64,000 nucleotides of DNA from Taeniopygia guttata (taxonomy: Eukaryota > Chordata > Aves > Passeriformes > Estrildidae): positions 5,142,001 to 5,206,000 of the forward strand of contig NC_133027.1 in the NCBI RefSeq assembly GCF_048771995.1, given 5' to 3'. Below, piece after piece: positions 25,902 through 38,640 of the stretch. Every line of letters starts with the position of its first letter. The stretch's first letter is position 1. The position numbers were made by a program, and so were the translations under genes. The notes under the pieces were generated by a model. That model was not told where the DNA came from. It was given only the letters and a program-made list of their open reading frames with translations, and did no database searches.

Positions 25902-28900
25902 ATGGATCTACTAACTGCAATTATTCTCCTGGCTGCTTTGTTACACCACTCTGATGGACAGGTAGGAACATTCATCTGTGCAAAACACCCATAATTGACT
26001 CCTTTGTATAGAAATCTGATATAGTCTGATATTTTGATCTCTAGAGATTTAGAATTATGGGGTGCAAGTATTATTAATATGTTAACATATTGAAAATGAA
26101 CTCTAATTTAGTACAGATTATTGTTATTGTTGTTGTTGTTGTTGCTGTTGTTGTTGTTGTACTGGTTGAGCAACTTGGTCTAGTGGAAGGTGTCCCTGTA
26201 TAAGACAGGGGCTTTGGAGCTACTGGCTCTTTGAGCTTCCAACCCAAATCATTCTGTGATTCTGCCTATCAAAATCCTTTTCCCTTCATGGGGCTAATTT
26301 TAAAAAGACATTTTTAATAAATAAATGAATAATTTAAGATTGAGACATCTGATTCATAAATCTCGTACAGAGGATTAGGTTTGTAAGATAACTGCTATGA
26401 AGGTACTTGCATGAGAGCTATTTATCAAGATCTTCTTATTAATGAATGAAAAGGAAAAAGTACTTTAGGAAAGAAAATTATCATTTTCTTCAATAAATCT
26501 GAGGTGAACCTCAGAGGTGGTTACTGAGGTGCTGTAAGTTGATACTTTCCTTTACCTGAGTATAGCTGCAGCCTAAAATTACTGGCTGAGATGTTATTTC
26601 TACCACCATAAATGTCTTAAGTTAAAAAAGATTTATGAGATCAATTATTGGTGTAGGTTCAGTTGACCAAACAAAAGTGACAAGAAGTTCATAATTTATC
26701 TTACTTCTTATACTTCTGTTAACTGGGACCTTCACTGTTATTTTTTCAGGGTTTCCCATATAAAAATGTGAAGGCTTTCTCCTTTCCTCATTTTAAGCCT
26801 CAGAATGAAAAACAGATACTTGATCTACACAATGAAATACGGAGATCTGTAATTCCCACAGCCAGGAACATGCTGAAGATGGTGAGCTATGAATTACAGC
26901 TAGCCTGCTTTTCCCTTAAAGGAAATTATGGGACAAACCCAGCATCAAAGGAATCTGTGGGATGAAGGGATCAAGAGCAGCCTGATGAGAAGGGCCTGGA
27001 GATATTCATGGATGAGAAACTCAACATGAGCCCGCAAGATGCTCCAAGGGCTGGAGCACCTCTGCTCTGGAACCAGGCTGGGAGAGCTGGGGATGTTCAG
27101 CCTGGAGCAGAGAAGGATCCAAAGAGACCTTGGAGCCCCTTCCAGTACTTAAGGGGGATCTATAAGAATGAGGGAAAACAACTTATCAGGGCCTCTTGCA
27201 GTAGCACAAGGGCTAGTTGTTTTCAGTTAAAAGCAGGTAGATGAAAATTAGATAGAAGAAGAAGATTTTTATGATGAGGGTGATGAGGCCCTGGCACAGG
27301 TTGCCCAGAGAAGCTGTGGCTGCCCCATCCTTGGATGGGTCAAGACCAGATTGGATGGGGCTCTGAGAAACCTGGTCTGGTTTAAGATGCTCCTGCTCTT
27401 TGCACAGAGTTTAGACTAGATGATCCTTCAAGGTCCATTCCAACCCACACTGACTCTAGATGACCCTTCAAGGTCCATTCCAACCCACACTATCTCCGAT
27501 TCTCTGAATCTAAGAAGAGAAACAAACCCTGGATGAAGGGAAGAGCATGCAAAGCAAAGAGGGAGCGGGAGCCCGAGCAGCAGCTTGTGAATCTCACACT
27601 GTCAGGAGGGCAAAAGAGACCTAGATCTGCAAAACTTCTCCCATCCCTGTCACCCCTGATAGTCCTTGTTTTCCCTGTCCCACGATGCAGATTAGCTGGT
27701 CAATGCTTTGGGGTTATTCCTGTACAGCAAGGCCTGAAACATTCCCCAGGTTCAAAGCCCAGCTGATGTTAATCACCATAACTCAGCTGCACCTGGGCTG
27801 AAAATCAGATTTATAGCATTTAGTCCAGTGCACCCTGCAGTGTTCATTCAGACACAAAGCTGAAGGAAAGCAGTAGTATGTTATAAAAACCATCAGCACC
27901 ATCTGGAGATCAAGACTGTGTGATAGAACTGTGCAGGATAGCCTGTTCTGAAACCTTTAAGGGTTGAAGAAATGTGGTTTCTGTGCCCCAGGAGAGGAAA
28001 TCAGCACAACTCCTTTCTGTTGAGGGCCATAGTATTCAGTGCTGAACACCCAAGCCATTCCCTATTTTTTTTTCTTCTCATGGGCTGCACTAACCTATCT
28101 GTGACCTGGATACTTCTTCCTTTGTGTCTTTCAGGTGTGGAGTGAGACAACTGCCAAAAATGCTCAGAAATGGGCAAGTCAGTGTGGGATGAAAATCAGT
28201 CCAAGAGACAGGAGAATTATTAATGGTACTGACAAGCATGGAGCCTGAGCTGAAGGGTTAATGTCAGTTTGCAGATGACCCCTGTGACTGTGAAATAGAA
28301 ATAAGCATGACTTTAATCTGTTGTAAAATAGCTTTTTAGGTTTATTAGATGGAAGGTGTCCCTGTACATGGCAGGGAGGTGAGAACAAGATGATCTTTAA
28401 GTCCCTCCCAACCCAAACCATTCTATGATTCTGTGATTATTAAACAAAAAATAATTTTTGTCAGATAAACATTCTGAAAGACAACTTTTTGCAAGTCCTT
28501 AAAATCACAGGGCAAAGTGAATGGCATCATAGCATTTTTTAGCACATAGCTACAGCCCCTCTGTCCCACCTCCTGCCCTATACTTTGCTTCTCTCCTAAT
28601 AAAATAATTTACTTCTACTCCAGGTGTCACCTGTGGTGAGAATGTGTTACTGTCATCCTACCCACGAACATGGGCTGATGCAATCCAAGTATGGTACAGT
28701 CAGTCCTCCAATTTCAAGTATGGATATGGACCAATCTCAAAAAATGTCAATATTGAGAGCTACACTCAGGTATGGAGACTTGAAACGAATTGCAGGGATA
28801 CACCAGAATCACAGGAGTACACTAAAGCCAGCTGGGAGTCATTCATAATCAGGAAAAATTTATCATTGTCATCAAACTATTATCTATAATTCATACTCTG

Positions 28901-30611
28901 ATCCAAAGATGAATGATAAGATAAAATTCTTTTCCATCTAATTAGTAGGCAACAGAACCAGTATTTTTGAAGAGCTGTCCAAAAAGAAAATATTAGTCTG
29001 TAGAAACACCTTTAATTTAGAAATAAATATTTTCTATACAGGAATTGAAATACATGATTAAGAAGTGTCAAAGCAAAATACCTATGATGAAAATACTTGA
29101 ATTTCAACTTCAGTAGGCTGCCAGAAACTGTGTTCAAAAACATTTGGAAATTGGAGGAAACTCATTTTTCTATGTATTCTTTATGATAGCTAAACTTTAA
29201 ATTTAAAAGCTAACTAGAAAAAAAAATGAAAGGAAAAAAAATTATTTTCTGGTTCTGTTACTTTGTGAGGTTTTGGGGTTTTTTTACAAGAACTCACTCT
29301 GAAATAATGTGTTTGTCTTTAATCTGCAGCTAATCTGGTACAACAGTTACAAGGTGGGATGTGGAGTTTCCTACTGTCCCGCAGGCCCGTACAAATACTT
29401 TTATGTTTGCCAATACTGCCCTGCGTACGTATTGCCCACTTACTGAGTCGTGGTGATTATGGATATGTTTCCAAAAGATCCTTGGCAATAGGATAAAATA
29501 ATTGCAATCTACTTTAACCATTTAAACTTTTGAAAATACCAATGTGAATCATGGGTTTAACAGCATGCTGAATATCAGTATTTCTTTTATTTTGCATTGA
29601 AAGAGATATTAGGGAAATTTTAGGAGATGAACAAGGGTTTATCTCTGTCAGAATCAGGCATCAGGCACAAATAATGCTGTAATTTTGACCACAAAGGAGA
29701 AAAATCAGATGTAAATTGGAAGCAAACAGCAAATGAATATTCACAGAGGTAAAGAACTGTATTTCAGAAGGGTTTTGCTGAGGTTTGAAGCAACCTGGTC
29801 TAGTGGGAGGTGCCCCTGCCCATGGCAGAGTGTTGGAACTAAGTGATCTCTAAGGTCCCTTCCAACCCAAACCAGTCTGTGATTCTGTGATTTAATGATT
29901 ACCTCAATCAGTTGAAATCTATTACAGAAGCAGAGCTAGGAAGCACATGCATTTTATTAGCAGATAATGCTATACATATACAATCAATCAATTAATTTTG
30001 TTTCTCTAAACCTTATTTCCCACTTATTTAAAAACAATTATTTTTCTATTCTATAAATACCTGAAATTAAAACACGACTGCTTATGAAAATATTTTTATA
30101 CAAAAAATTCTGGATTACTTTTACTGCAATAAATAACAAACTCCAGTAAATGTCTCAGAGCTTCATGTTGATTTTGTTTTGTTTTGTAATTCTTTCAAAT
30201 TTCAGAGGAAATAACCCAATGCAAATAGCTATGCCTTACAGAAGTGGACCAAAATGTGCTGACTGTCCTGGCCACTGTGACAAAGGACTTTGCAGTAAGT
30301 CTTTCCATTCTCCTTAAAAAAAACCATATTCTATAATATTCAAGCCATTTTAATAGCAGAGCAAAAGTACAAAGTTTATATAGACATGGACAATTGGAAT
30401 TTCTGGAAAATGAAGAATCGGCAAACCAGAGCTCAGTTTCCATATAATATTTCATGTGTTTGCTTCTCTCTCTTTTATTTCAGCCAACCCTTGCAAGTAT
30501 CAAGACCTTCTTGGAAACTGCAAAAATCTGCAAATGTTGTTTGGCTGTAGCCACCCACTGGTGAAGAAGAAGTGTCCTGCAAGCTGCAAATGCACCACTC
30601 AAATCCTCTAA
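25902..30611 (+). CDS. CRISP: Cysteine-rich secretory protein (CRISP) gene 2, complete
   Basis: Seven coding exons join in frame to 741 bases (246 residues): 25902-25961, 26750-26881, 28135-28225, 28624-28769, 29330-29424, 30206-30294 and 30484-30611. The start ATG has a good context (gaaATGG) and follows an acceptor, so a non-coding first exon lies upstream. Residues 1-20 form a hydrophobic signal peptide ([14 protein letters not shown], then a polar end). The CAP domain follows: [44 protein letters not shown] and [13 protein letters not shown]. Next come the hinge ([13 protein letters not shown]) and the C-terminal ICR domain, starting [13 protein letters not shown] and ending [13 protein letters not shown]. 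All 16 cysteines usual for CRISPs are present. Odd point: the second CAP histidine of the usual GHYTQ motif is serine here (SYTQ). Length, exon plan and position beside RHAG fit vertebrate CRISP2/CRISP3; exact orthology is unresolved. A possible 3'-UTR intron runs 30717-30857. Confidence 0.94.
26120..26160. repeat. (TTG)n microsatellite
   Basis: About 13 imperfect TTG units, ending where a CR1 3' fragment begins, in intron 1 of CRISP gene 2. Confidence 0.9.
26165..26265 (+). mobile_element. CR1 3' end fragment
   Basis: CAACTTGGTCTAGTGGAAGG, then TGTCCCTGTATAAGACAGGG and ATCATTCTGTGATTCTG. It lies in intron 1 of CRISP gene 2. Confidence 0.88.
26950..27510 (+). mobile_element. CR1 LINE fragment
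   Basis: Forward CR1 in intron 2 of CRISP gene 2: GGGCCTGGAGATATTCATGG, GATGTTCAGCCTGGAGCAGA, GGCCCTGGCACAGGTTGCCC and AGATGATCCTTCAAGGTCC. Its 3' end carries a 40-bp tandem duplication (27417-27456 and 27457-27496). Confidence 0.88.
28345..28438 (+). mobile_element. CR1 3' end fragment
   Basis: ATGGAAGGTGTCCCTGTACA through CAACCCAAACCATTCTATGA and TTCTGTGATT, in intron 3 of CRISP gene 2. Confidence 0.9.
29788..29895 (+). mobile_element. CR1 3' end fragment
   Basis: AGCAACCTGGTCTAGTGGGA, CATGGCAGAGTGTTGGAACT and CCAGTCTGTGATTCTGTGAT, in intron 5 of CRISP gene 2. Confidence 0.9.
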
Positions 30612-30998
30612 AGCCCTGCTGGGTGTCATTGCAGCTGCTGAGAGATTATAAGGAAAGAGTAGAACTCACTGTAAAGTGTATTCACTCTCAGTACATCTGC
30701 TCAGATTGACCTATAGGTAATAATTTTATCTGAAATCTGACCATTACTTCAGTCTTCAATTAGACTAGTAGCTCAAAATAACCTCTGATGTTATTTTAGG
30801 TTTTGTAGAAATCATGTTTTAAGCTACTAATGTGTTACTTTGTGTCTTTCCTTGCAGTGGATCTGCCACTGATTTATTTTTTTAAATGGGAAACCCACTT
30901 TTAAAACACTTCAGGTTTTTCTGTGTAATTCGTTAGATGCCACTAAATTTTCTTCTGTTAACTTTTTTTTTGATTGTTAATGGAATGTCCTCCTGCTA

Positions 30999-31004
30999 AA
31001 TAAA
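30999..31004 (+). other. Polyadenylation signal of CRISP gene 2
   Basis: A canonical AATAAA lies about 390 bases after the stop codon of CRISP gene 2, in an AT-rich 3' flank. A second AATAAA lies near 31058. Either could be used; the choice is an inference. Confidence 0.5.
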
Positions 31005-31009
31005 CACAT

Positions 31010-31900
31010 GATCTACCACCAGTTCACAAATAGAGCTTGTCATTAAAGTTATGTATAAATAAAGGGGTAGATTTTTTTTTTTATTTGGAAAATTCCTTAT
31101 GGATATTTTAAGGTTCTTTTATACTTCAGGCAAGTCTGGATGAGAAAGGAAAATAAGTACAAAGCAAAAGGGGAGGCAAATTTTGGTACATGCAAAATAT
31201 GAGGCACACATTGTATCTGCAACTTTTCCTCTGACCTAATCACAAAAATTCTGCCACATCTGCCTGATGATAAATGATAACTAAGGTGATAAATGATAAC
31301 TTTATTCCTGTGGCTCTTTCCCACTAACCTTGCACCACACCGGGTGTCCCACCAGGCCAGCAGCTGCCCCTGAAAGGTCCAGGTTTTCCATAGCCCTTGA
31401 ATCACATAAACCCACTTTGAGCAGGGCAGAACTCACTTTACCACTTTCCCTTCTTATTTCAGGCCAGTAAAAATAATTTTCTCCACAAGACTGCAATTCT
31501 AGATAAAGACACAAGAGGGTGAGCCATACCCAGACATGAACCTGCATTCCTTTTTCATTTTTCTATCTGTATAAATAATATTCCCTTTTATTAGATATAA
31601 AAGTTCTGTACCTAGTCTGGCCTGGATATCTCCTTTTATTAGATATTAAAGTTCTGGGCCTAGTCTTCCTTGCACAAAGTTTCTTAGTTTATATTGGCTC
31701 AATAAATAATTAAAACCTATAGAAACAGTCTGGCAGTGGTTTCCTCCCCTCTATTCTTTTATCTTGTTTTTGCTGGTCAAATTACCATCATATTCAATTT
31801 AGAGTGTTGAATTAGGGAAATTTATGGTTTCCAGTACATAAATTAATTCTTGTAACCTTGATTTTTTACCTTCATGAAGCTCAGTTTCACCTTCATGACC
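31010..31900. other. Intergenic, no gene seen
   Basis: A short imperfect repeat TTTTATTAGATAT(A)AAGTTCTG occurs twice near 31590 and 31635. Nothing else recognised. Confidence 0.4.
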
Positions 31901-31904
31901 ACTG

Positions 31905-32225
31905 CCACTGTGCAAGGCTCCAAAGAAGCTGGAGAGAGAATTTTTACAATGGTATGGGACAGGTGGACAAGGGCAAATGGCTTCAAACTGAGAGAGGGCA
32001 GGGTTAGGTTGGATATTAGGAAGAAATTCTCTGCTTTGAGGGTGGTGAGGCCCTGGCACAGGTTGCCCAGAGAATCTGTGGTTGCCCCATCCCTGGCAAT
32101 GCTCAAGGCCACGTTGGATGGAGCTTGGAGCACCCTGGGATAGTGGAAGTTGTCCCTGACCATGGCAGGGAGTGGAACAAGATGATATTTTATCTCCCTT
32201 CCAACCTCAACCTTGACTAAAAATA
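31905..32225 (+). mobile_element. CR1 LINE fragment
   Basis: Forward CR1: GGGTTAGGTTGGATATTAGG, GGTGAGGCCCTGGCACAGGT, CTTGGAGCACCCTGGGATAG and GACCATGGCAGGGAGTGGAA. Confidence 0.9.
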
Positions 32226-33449
32226 TGATTTTTAGGGAGTGTAATGCTGGTGAAAATTTCCTAAAACACCAGTGTTTTCCTCAGAAAACACTAACCTGTA
32301 AAATGTCAATAATCTTATGGGGGGATGCATAATTTTGGCAAAACTCTCAGGTGTTTTCTGGGTTATTTTCCAAGTTTTTCCTCTTTCCTCCCCCTTTATC
32401 TGGGCCAATGAATATTTAACAAGGAATTTGTTTATTATCAGAGATTTCTAATAGAGCTCCCTCCCCAGAGAGCCAAGTTTCATGCTCTGGATATCCAGCT
32501 ATGATGTTTGAGCACAGCAGCAGCAGGAGATGGAAAAGATCTCCTACAGCTTGAACCCTGGAGCACCAGACACCCTTCTGGGTTACTGCAGGGTACCCAG
32601 GCACAACCTTTGTACTTTTGTAGGAGATTTCAAAAGATTCTGCTTCCCTACTGATGTGGAATAGAACAAATAGGACGTGAGATGAAATGCTGGAAATGCT
32701 GCCTGGGTGTTCCTGTTTCTCAGAGCTGACGTCAAGGAGTGCTTGGGATACTTCACTTTGTTGTACATGTCCCTGTGAAAGCTGAGAGGCTGCTGAATAT
32801 GTGTTTATCACACACAGATGGGGTAAAAGCAATATGACATTTGCTGAGATCCAGCATGTCAAATGATTTTTCCCTCCGTTACTTTTCACAAAGTTATTTT
32901 TCATACTAATATCTTGACAGTGGCTTCATTTTTGACACTTCTAAGATGTGCTTTTTGGTTTGTGCTGAATTGGGCTACCTTTTAGGTGTTAGTCCAGGCA
33001 AGAAGAATATAACACCAGGAATTTCTTACAATTTCTATTCTGGTTCCCAAGAAGCACATGTGCTAAGAGATGATAAGAGCAACTACTACAGAACAAGTCT
33101 AAGCTTATCTGTGGAGAGGAGTGTAAGAGCTCTTCAGCTGTTTCACATAACGGGCCTTAAACACAGTTTTGAATAAAGGTTATGAAGTAACTTAACAGTG
33201 TGACAGCTTCTGAAGAAAGAATATTTTTCATATTTAAAATGCCCCCACGGTAGCAGTTCCATTACCAAATTTGGCCTCTGGGCTAAACCAAAGGGAAGGT
33301 CATCGCTTTCAGTATCCCAATGTCTTGCTGAGTGTCACGGGCCAGTATCTCCCATCTTTTTCTCCATCTACTGCTATGTTAGAACAAATCTTCCACAAAA
33401 CTAGCCTCACTCTTGTTCTTGACAAATCTCACCAGCAGGCTAACATGAA
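32226..33449. other. Intergenic, no feature seen
   Basis: No exon or repeat recognised. A 162-codon minus-strand frame at 32416-32904 has no recognisable similarity. Confidence 0.4.
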
Positions 33450-33660
33450 ATTACAGAATCATTAAGGTCGGAAAATACCTTCACCATTAAACCGTGACCT
33501 CAAGGGCCACTTCCACATGCCATTTAAACACCTCCTGGGTTGGTGACTTCACCATTTCCCAGAACAACCCATTCCAATGTTTGACAACCCCTTCCATGGA
33601 GAAATTTGCCCTAATACCTATTTAAATCTTCCCTAGCACAACTTGAGGCTACTCCCTTAA
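33450..33660 (-). mobile_element. CR1 LINE fragment
   Basis: Reverse CR1: CAGAATCATTAAGGTCGGAA, CCCATTCCAATGTTTGACAA and CCCCTTCCATGGAGAAATTT. Old copy. Confidence 0.75.
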
Positions 33661-35306
33661 CACCTCATACTAAATAGAAAGCAAGGGTTGGAAACCTTCA
33701 CATGACATTTGAAATTTTTATTGTCAGAATATACAATTTATTCCCATAAAATAAATTCATGGCAAGATGTTTGAGCAAGCCGAAGCAGAAAAGGTCCATT
33801 AGAGCAGGGACAGTAAAGGATGTTCCCCACCCCTGGGCTGCTCCCATCACTCCAGGACAAGCTGCCAAAAATGGGATTCCTCTAATGTAAAGGCCATGGT
33901 TAAACTGTGATAAACAGGAGATGGACTCTCTAATTAAAAACTTTTTTGACAGCTCCTGTCTCCACTCTAGGCTGTGTGCAAGACTTTTAACCCCCAAGCA
34001 AGACATTTGACCTGCGAGCTTCAGCCTCACCGACTGCAAGGCAGAGATAAACTAACAGTCAGGGCAAGGAAGATTAATTAGTGAATGCTGAGAAAGAGCC
34101 CACAAAGCTCTAGGTCCTGTAAATTATAATATCACATTTGATGGCCACACCTCCAGCATAATTATATCTCAGTTTAACCAAAGCCAAGGGGGACAGGGAG
34201 CACTGGGAGATAGAAGCGAGGACGTGACACTCCCTCCCAACCCACCGGTGACGTCTGAGGTTCATGGGCTGGTCACTGGTCTCAGCCCTCTGCCCTTGGG
34301 TCCTCAGACTCTCCCCAGGACTGACAGATACTCTGACACCAGCATCAATAACAACGCTGGAAGAAAGGCAAATTTTAGGAAAAGATGAGGTAGCAAACTG
34401 GCATTGAAAAGAGCCATGTTAAATATTAATTTGGTCACTGATGGAAAACCCAAGGCTCAACACATGTAACTGGAAATTATTCTTTTAAAATCATTATTGT
34501 CAGATTCTTGGGTTTTTCTCCACAGAAATGACCATCTGAAATCAAATTATGCTTTTCACTTGATGTTTTGCATCATTAACACTCCTCTGGTTTCTTCTCT
34601 TTTCCCACTGCTCCATGAAGTGCTGAAAGAAAAAGAGGAAAGCCCTGGATGCCACATGAAAATCAAATTATGGCTTTTATTTATCTTGTTGAATGAACCA
34701 GAAGATTTTTTTATTTCAAGCACTGACTTTAAACCACCAGGGGTTTTTAGGGCACTCAAAACCATTCATCTATCTTCTTTAAAAAGTCTTTTCCCAATGC
34801 AAACAAATTCTAGAAAACTACATTAAAGATATCAAAGGAAGTGTTATCTTCTATTAAACGTGTTATTTTTATTTAGTGATATACAACATTCTTTCTGCAG
34901 GCACATATGATAAGTTTCCCACCAAGTGATTGCTGAAGGGTCAAAAGAGGCTTATTTTGGCAAAAATGGAACTGTAGCCCTTGTGATTTTTGCACAGGAC
35001 TGACACATTGAAGGACATTTTCTGAGCACTACTGCTTCTGAAGCACAGAAATTATAAAATTTCAGTAAATTGAAAGCAAGAATGGATTCACCTCTTATGT
35101 AAATGTGGCTGTGCAACTCCGGTCAGATGATGGAAGTGATTTTCCACACTCACCCAACAACGTACCAGAAAATGTCTCCTAAAAGAGTCTCTTAATTTGA
35201 TGCTTTTTTCTAGGAGTGACTCTTGTGCAGATGCCACTATTTCTTATGGCAGGAGATACTTCTCAACCTCTTGCATTTTATTCTTTGTTTTCAGCACAAA
35301 ATCAAC

Positions 35307-35348
<42 letters not shown>

Positions 35349-37177
35349 TACTTCATTAAGAAATTCAGTGAAAAAAGTAAATTTCTAAGGATTAAAACTG
35401 GAAAGGTCAGCAGCAGCCTTCCATCTGAATGAAGGACATGAAAATTTTACAAAGAGCAAAATATTTCTTGAAAGTATTATGTGGTAACCTACCTACAATT
35501 GCAGGAAAAGTCCTCAATGACCTAAAAATTCCATACTCCTGAAGAGACAAAAGCTGGATGATTGAAGAGGTAAAAAATGTCAGTCAATAAATTAGGTGTT
35601 GGAAGCAGTGATCATGCTTCTTCCATGGATAGCAGTGGCTCAGTGTTCATGAGGAAATCAATTTTTAAATGGGAAAGGAGAAAAAAGGCAATGGAAAAGA
35701 AATGTGTAAAGAATCTGGAGGGGAAAGGTAAAATGAAAACAAGTTGTAGAGTGTGAATGCAGGGAGACAAACCTTGTGATAAGGGAGAAGCCAGCCAAAG
35801 ATGTGGAAATTTGCTGGGCAGATAAAAATAGCCAGAAATATCAACAATCACCAAGCCTAGTATTTAATAATGAGCACTGAGGAGGTTTTAGCCCCCTTGA
35901 AGCCTCTCCCACCACCTGTCCATGGCCCAGGAGCATCATTTTGGCTCAGTCTGTTTCTGGTCTTGCTTTTTGTCCTGCCTCCTGGATGAGCTTTGGACCA
36001 TCCTTTCTGTAATCAATAAACATAAGGATGGGTGCATTTCTGGAAACAGAAAACCAGTCCAGACCATTTTGACACAATATTAACCATGACATGTCATAAA
36101 CCAAGCTTAAATCTTTGGATCCTAGGCTATTCCAGTAGCCTTGCACTTAGAGTCTTTGCAGGTTTAGACAGATCAGTATAAAGATTTTTATCCAGCTTTG
36201 TATGAGTTATTTAACACTCTGTGCATGCTTTAGAGGTAAATGAGACTTATCTAAGGAGAATGTAGCATCTATTGAGATATAGCACAAAAACTTGTACCTT
36301 TCACAGCTTGGTATGAACATTTCAGAGACTGGACTTTTCCACTGAGGCAATTTTTCCTTCCATACTCATATTTATTTGCTCCCAATTCATTGTAGTACCT
36401 CCTGTGTTGGCTTGTCCCGGAAGGGGTGTTGTATTTTAAATAGTAATTTGAGCTATAGTTGTTCATTGAATTTGTTCTTGGCCCATTGTGAGGAAATAAT
36501 AAATTCATCTTGTCAGTTCAATAGCACAGGACTACTTTGGGATATTCAGTGATTTAGCACCTACTTCCTGACAATTAAAAAACAGTCATGTAAATTAATT
36601 ATGAAGGTGACCAATCATGTCTTCCATCAGGTCAGCATTCAAGCTGCAAAGAAGTCCCCACTTGCCTAACATCCTCAGGCAGCTGGAGGAGATGTTAGTT
36701 GCACACAGGAAATACAAATAATATGGGAGTTTCTTACAGGGATTTGTTATGTACTAATTGTTCTACCCACATTTGCAATTGGTGCCAAGGTCAAAATTAT
36801 TAGAATTTGTTGGTCAGTGTGAAAATATGTACAAAATGCATGGTTTATGTTGGGGTTTAAACTGTGCTGTGGCTCAGAGTTTACAGCACTCACTGAGTCA
36901 TAGAAATTTTATATTTACTGTCTCCCTCAGGCTTGACAAATCCTTGTGTGATCAGACCAACTGTTTAATGGTACCACTAAACCACACCCTGATGCTGTAC
37001 CACTGAGAACATCCCAGTTCAGCCTCCAGAGTCTGATGGTTGTATAAATGGTGGAAGAGGCACACTTAGCAGGAGGTTTTCTGGGATTGCTCAGATTGAC
37101 CTGTGCTTGTGTCTGCTGATTTAAGGAAGGAATGCATCATGAAAGGTCACTGAGGAACAAAGCACTTATGGAAGCCC
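33661..37177. other. Intergenic, about 3.5 kb, no gene seen
   Basis: Only an AT dinucleotide tract (35309-35350) stands out. No exon recognised. Confidence 0.4.
35309..35350. repeat. (TA)n microsatellite
   Basis: About 15 TA units followed by ACACATATATA. Confidence 0.95.
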
Positions 37178-37395
37178 AGAATCACAGAATGGTGTAGATT
37201 GGGAGCGACCTAAGATAACATCCTTTTCCAACCTCTTCCCATGGACATGGACACCTTCCACAATCCCAGGTTGCTCCAAACCCCATCCAACCTGGCCTTG
37301 GACACTTCCAGGAATGTAGCAGCCACAGCTTCTCTGGGTAACCTGTGCCAGGGCCTCACCACCCTCATAGGGAAGAATTTCTTCCTAATATCCAA
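37178..37395 (-). mobile_element. CR1 LINE fragment
   Basis: Reverse CR1: CAGAATCACAGAATGGTGTA, CCATCCAACCTGGCCTTGGA and GAATTTCTTCCTAATATCCA. Confidence 0.9.
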
Positions 37396-38394
37396 GACTC
37401 AATGCAATTGTCTTCACCTTCCTTTACAAGTGTCCTTTCCTAGTGCTCTTCTGACATGATGCAAACAGTGAACACAAATCCTGATGTACTCATAGCTACG
37501 GAGTGGATTTTGAAACCTAGAGGCAGATAGTCCTCTGTAAGGAAAGTCAAATGAGGTGATTCACTGTCATGTCTGAAGCCATCTCCTTGTTCTTTGTCAG
37601 AAGATTAAGACCTTCTTGCCTTTAGAACCAGACTCTGTACAGGATTTCACATAGGCAGGAACAGCCACATCAAGTGCCCTGTAACAAGTAAGCACAGGGG
37701 ACTGATGGGGAGCAAGAAAAACACATTAACATAAGAAAAGTCAATAAAAATACATGATTAGCCACTCACCATCTGAGACTGAAACATGGGCATCTAATTG
37801 CTATTATTTCTTACTTCTTTCATAAAATAATAGGTAGAGCTCCTAGGTGTTATGCAAAGCATCCATCTTAGCTGAGGTTCCTTTTTATCACAAGAGCAGT
37901 TCAGACAGGCCCACTGGCCCTTGCAGAAGGGAGCAGAACCCTGTTATCTCAGTAAACAGTAGTAAACAGCTTTCCTGCAACTTTGGGATACACCTTCACT
38001 AAGCGTTTAACTCCTGCTTTGCAACATGCATGCAATAAAAGTAGAAATGAAAGAGTGAAGTTTTTAAGTGAAACATGCTCCTTTCAGCAAGTCATGTTTT
38101 AGCTGAACATCGTCTAACAGGATGTAATTATTTGGCCTGTTCTATTTAGAGGTAGGGAAAAAAGCTCATTCCTTCTACTGTTACCTTCTGTTGATGTTCT
38201 TTGCATACTAGAAAGATTAAAAATACTGTCTAGTAATCAAGTAAGATCTTAGAGAACAAAGTCTGTGATATTTCAAATGGAAAAATAAAGCACATTCATT
38301 TTAGAAAAAGACACTGCAATATCAACCTACATTTACAATAAATCAGCTAAGAGGCTGGTAGGGGTGATTTGGATCCAGTCAAGACAAAGGGGCA
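37396..38394. other. Intergenic, no feature seen
   Basis: No exon or repeat recognised. Confidence 0.4.
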
Positions 38395-38640
38395 ACGGGC
38401 AGGAACTGATGCACAGAATGTTCCACCTGAACAGGAAGCAGAACTTCTTTCTTGTGCAGTGATCGAGACTGGAATGGATTGTCCAGAGCGGCTGTGGAGT
38501 CTCCCTCACTGGGGATATTCCAGAACTGTCTGGACACAATCCTGTGCCCTGTGCTCTGGGACGACCTTGCTTGAGCAAGGAGGAGGGACCAGATGAGCCA
38601 CTGTGGTCCCTTCCAGCCTGACCCATTCTGTGATTTTATT
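38395..38640 (+). mobile_element. CR1 LINE fragment
   Basis: Forward CR1: CGGGCAGGAACTGATGCACA, GTGCAGTGATCGAGACTGGA and GTGGTCCCTTCCAGCCTGAC, ending CATTCTGTGATTTTA. Same subfamily as the copy at 8105. Confidence 0.8.

Noticed and set aside
32416-32904. A 162-codon minus-strand open frame
   Set aside because: No similarity recognised and no neighbouring exons.
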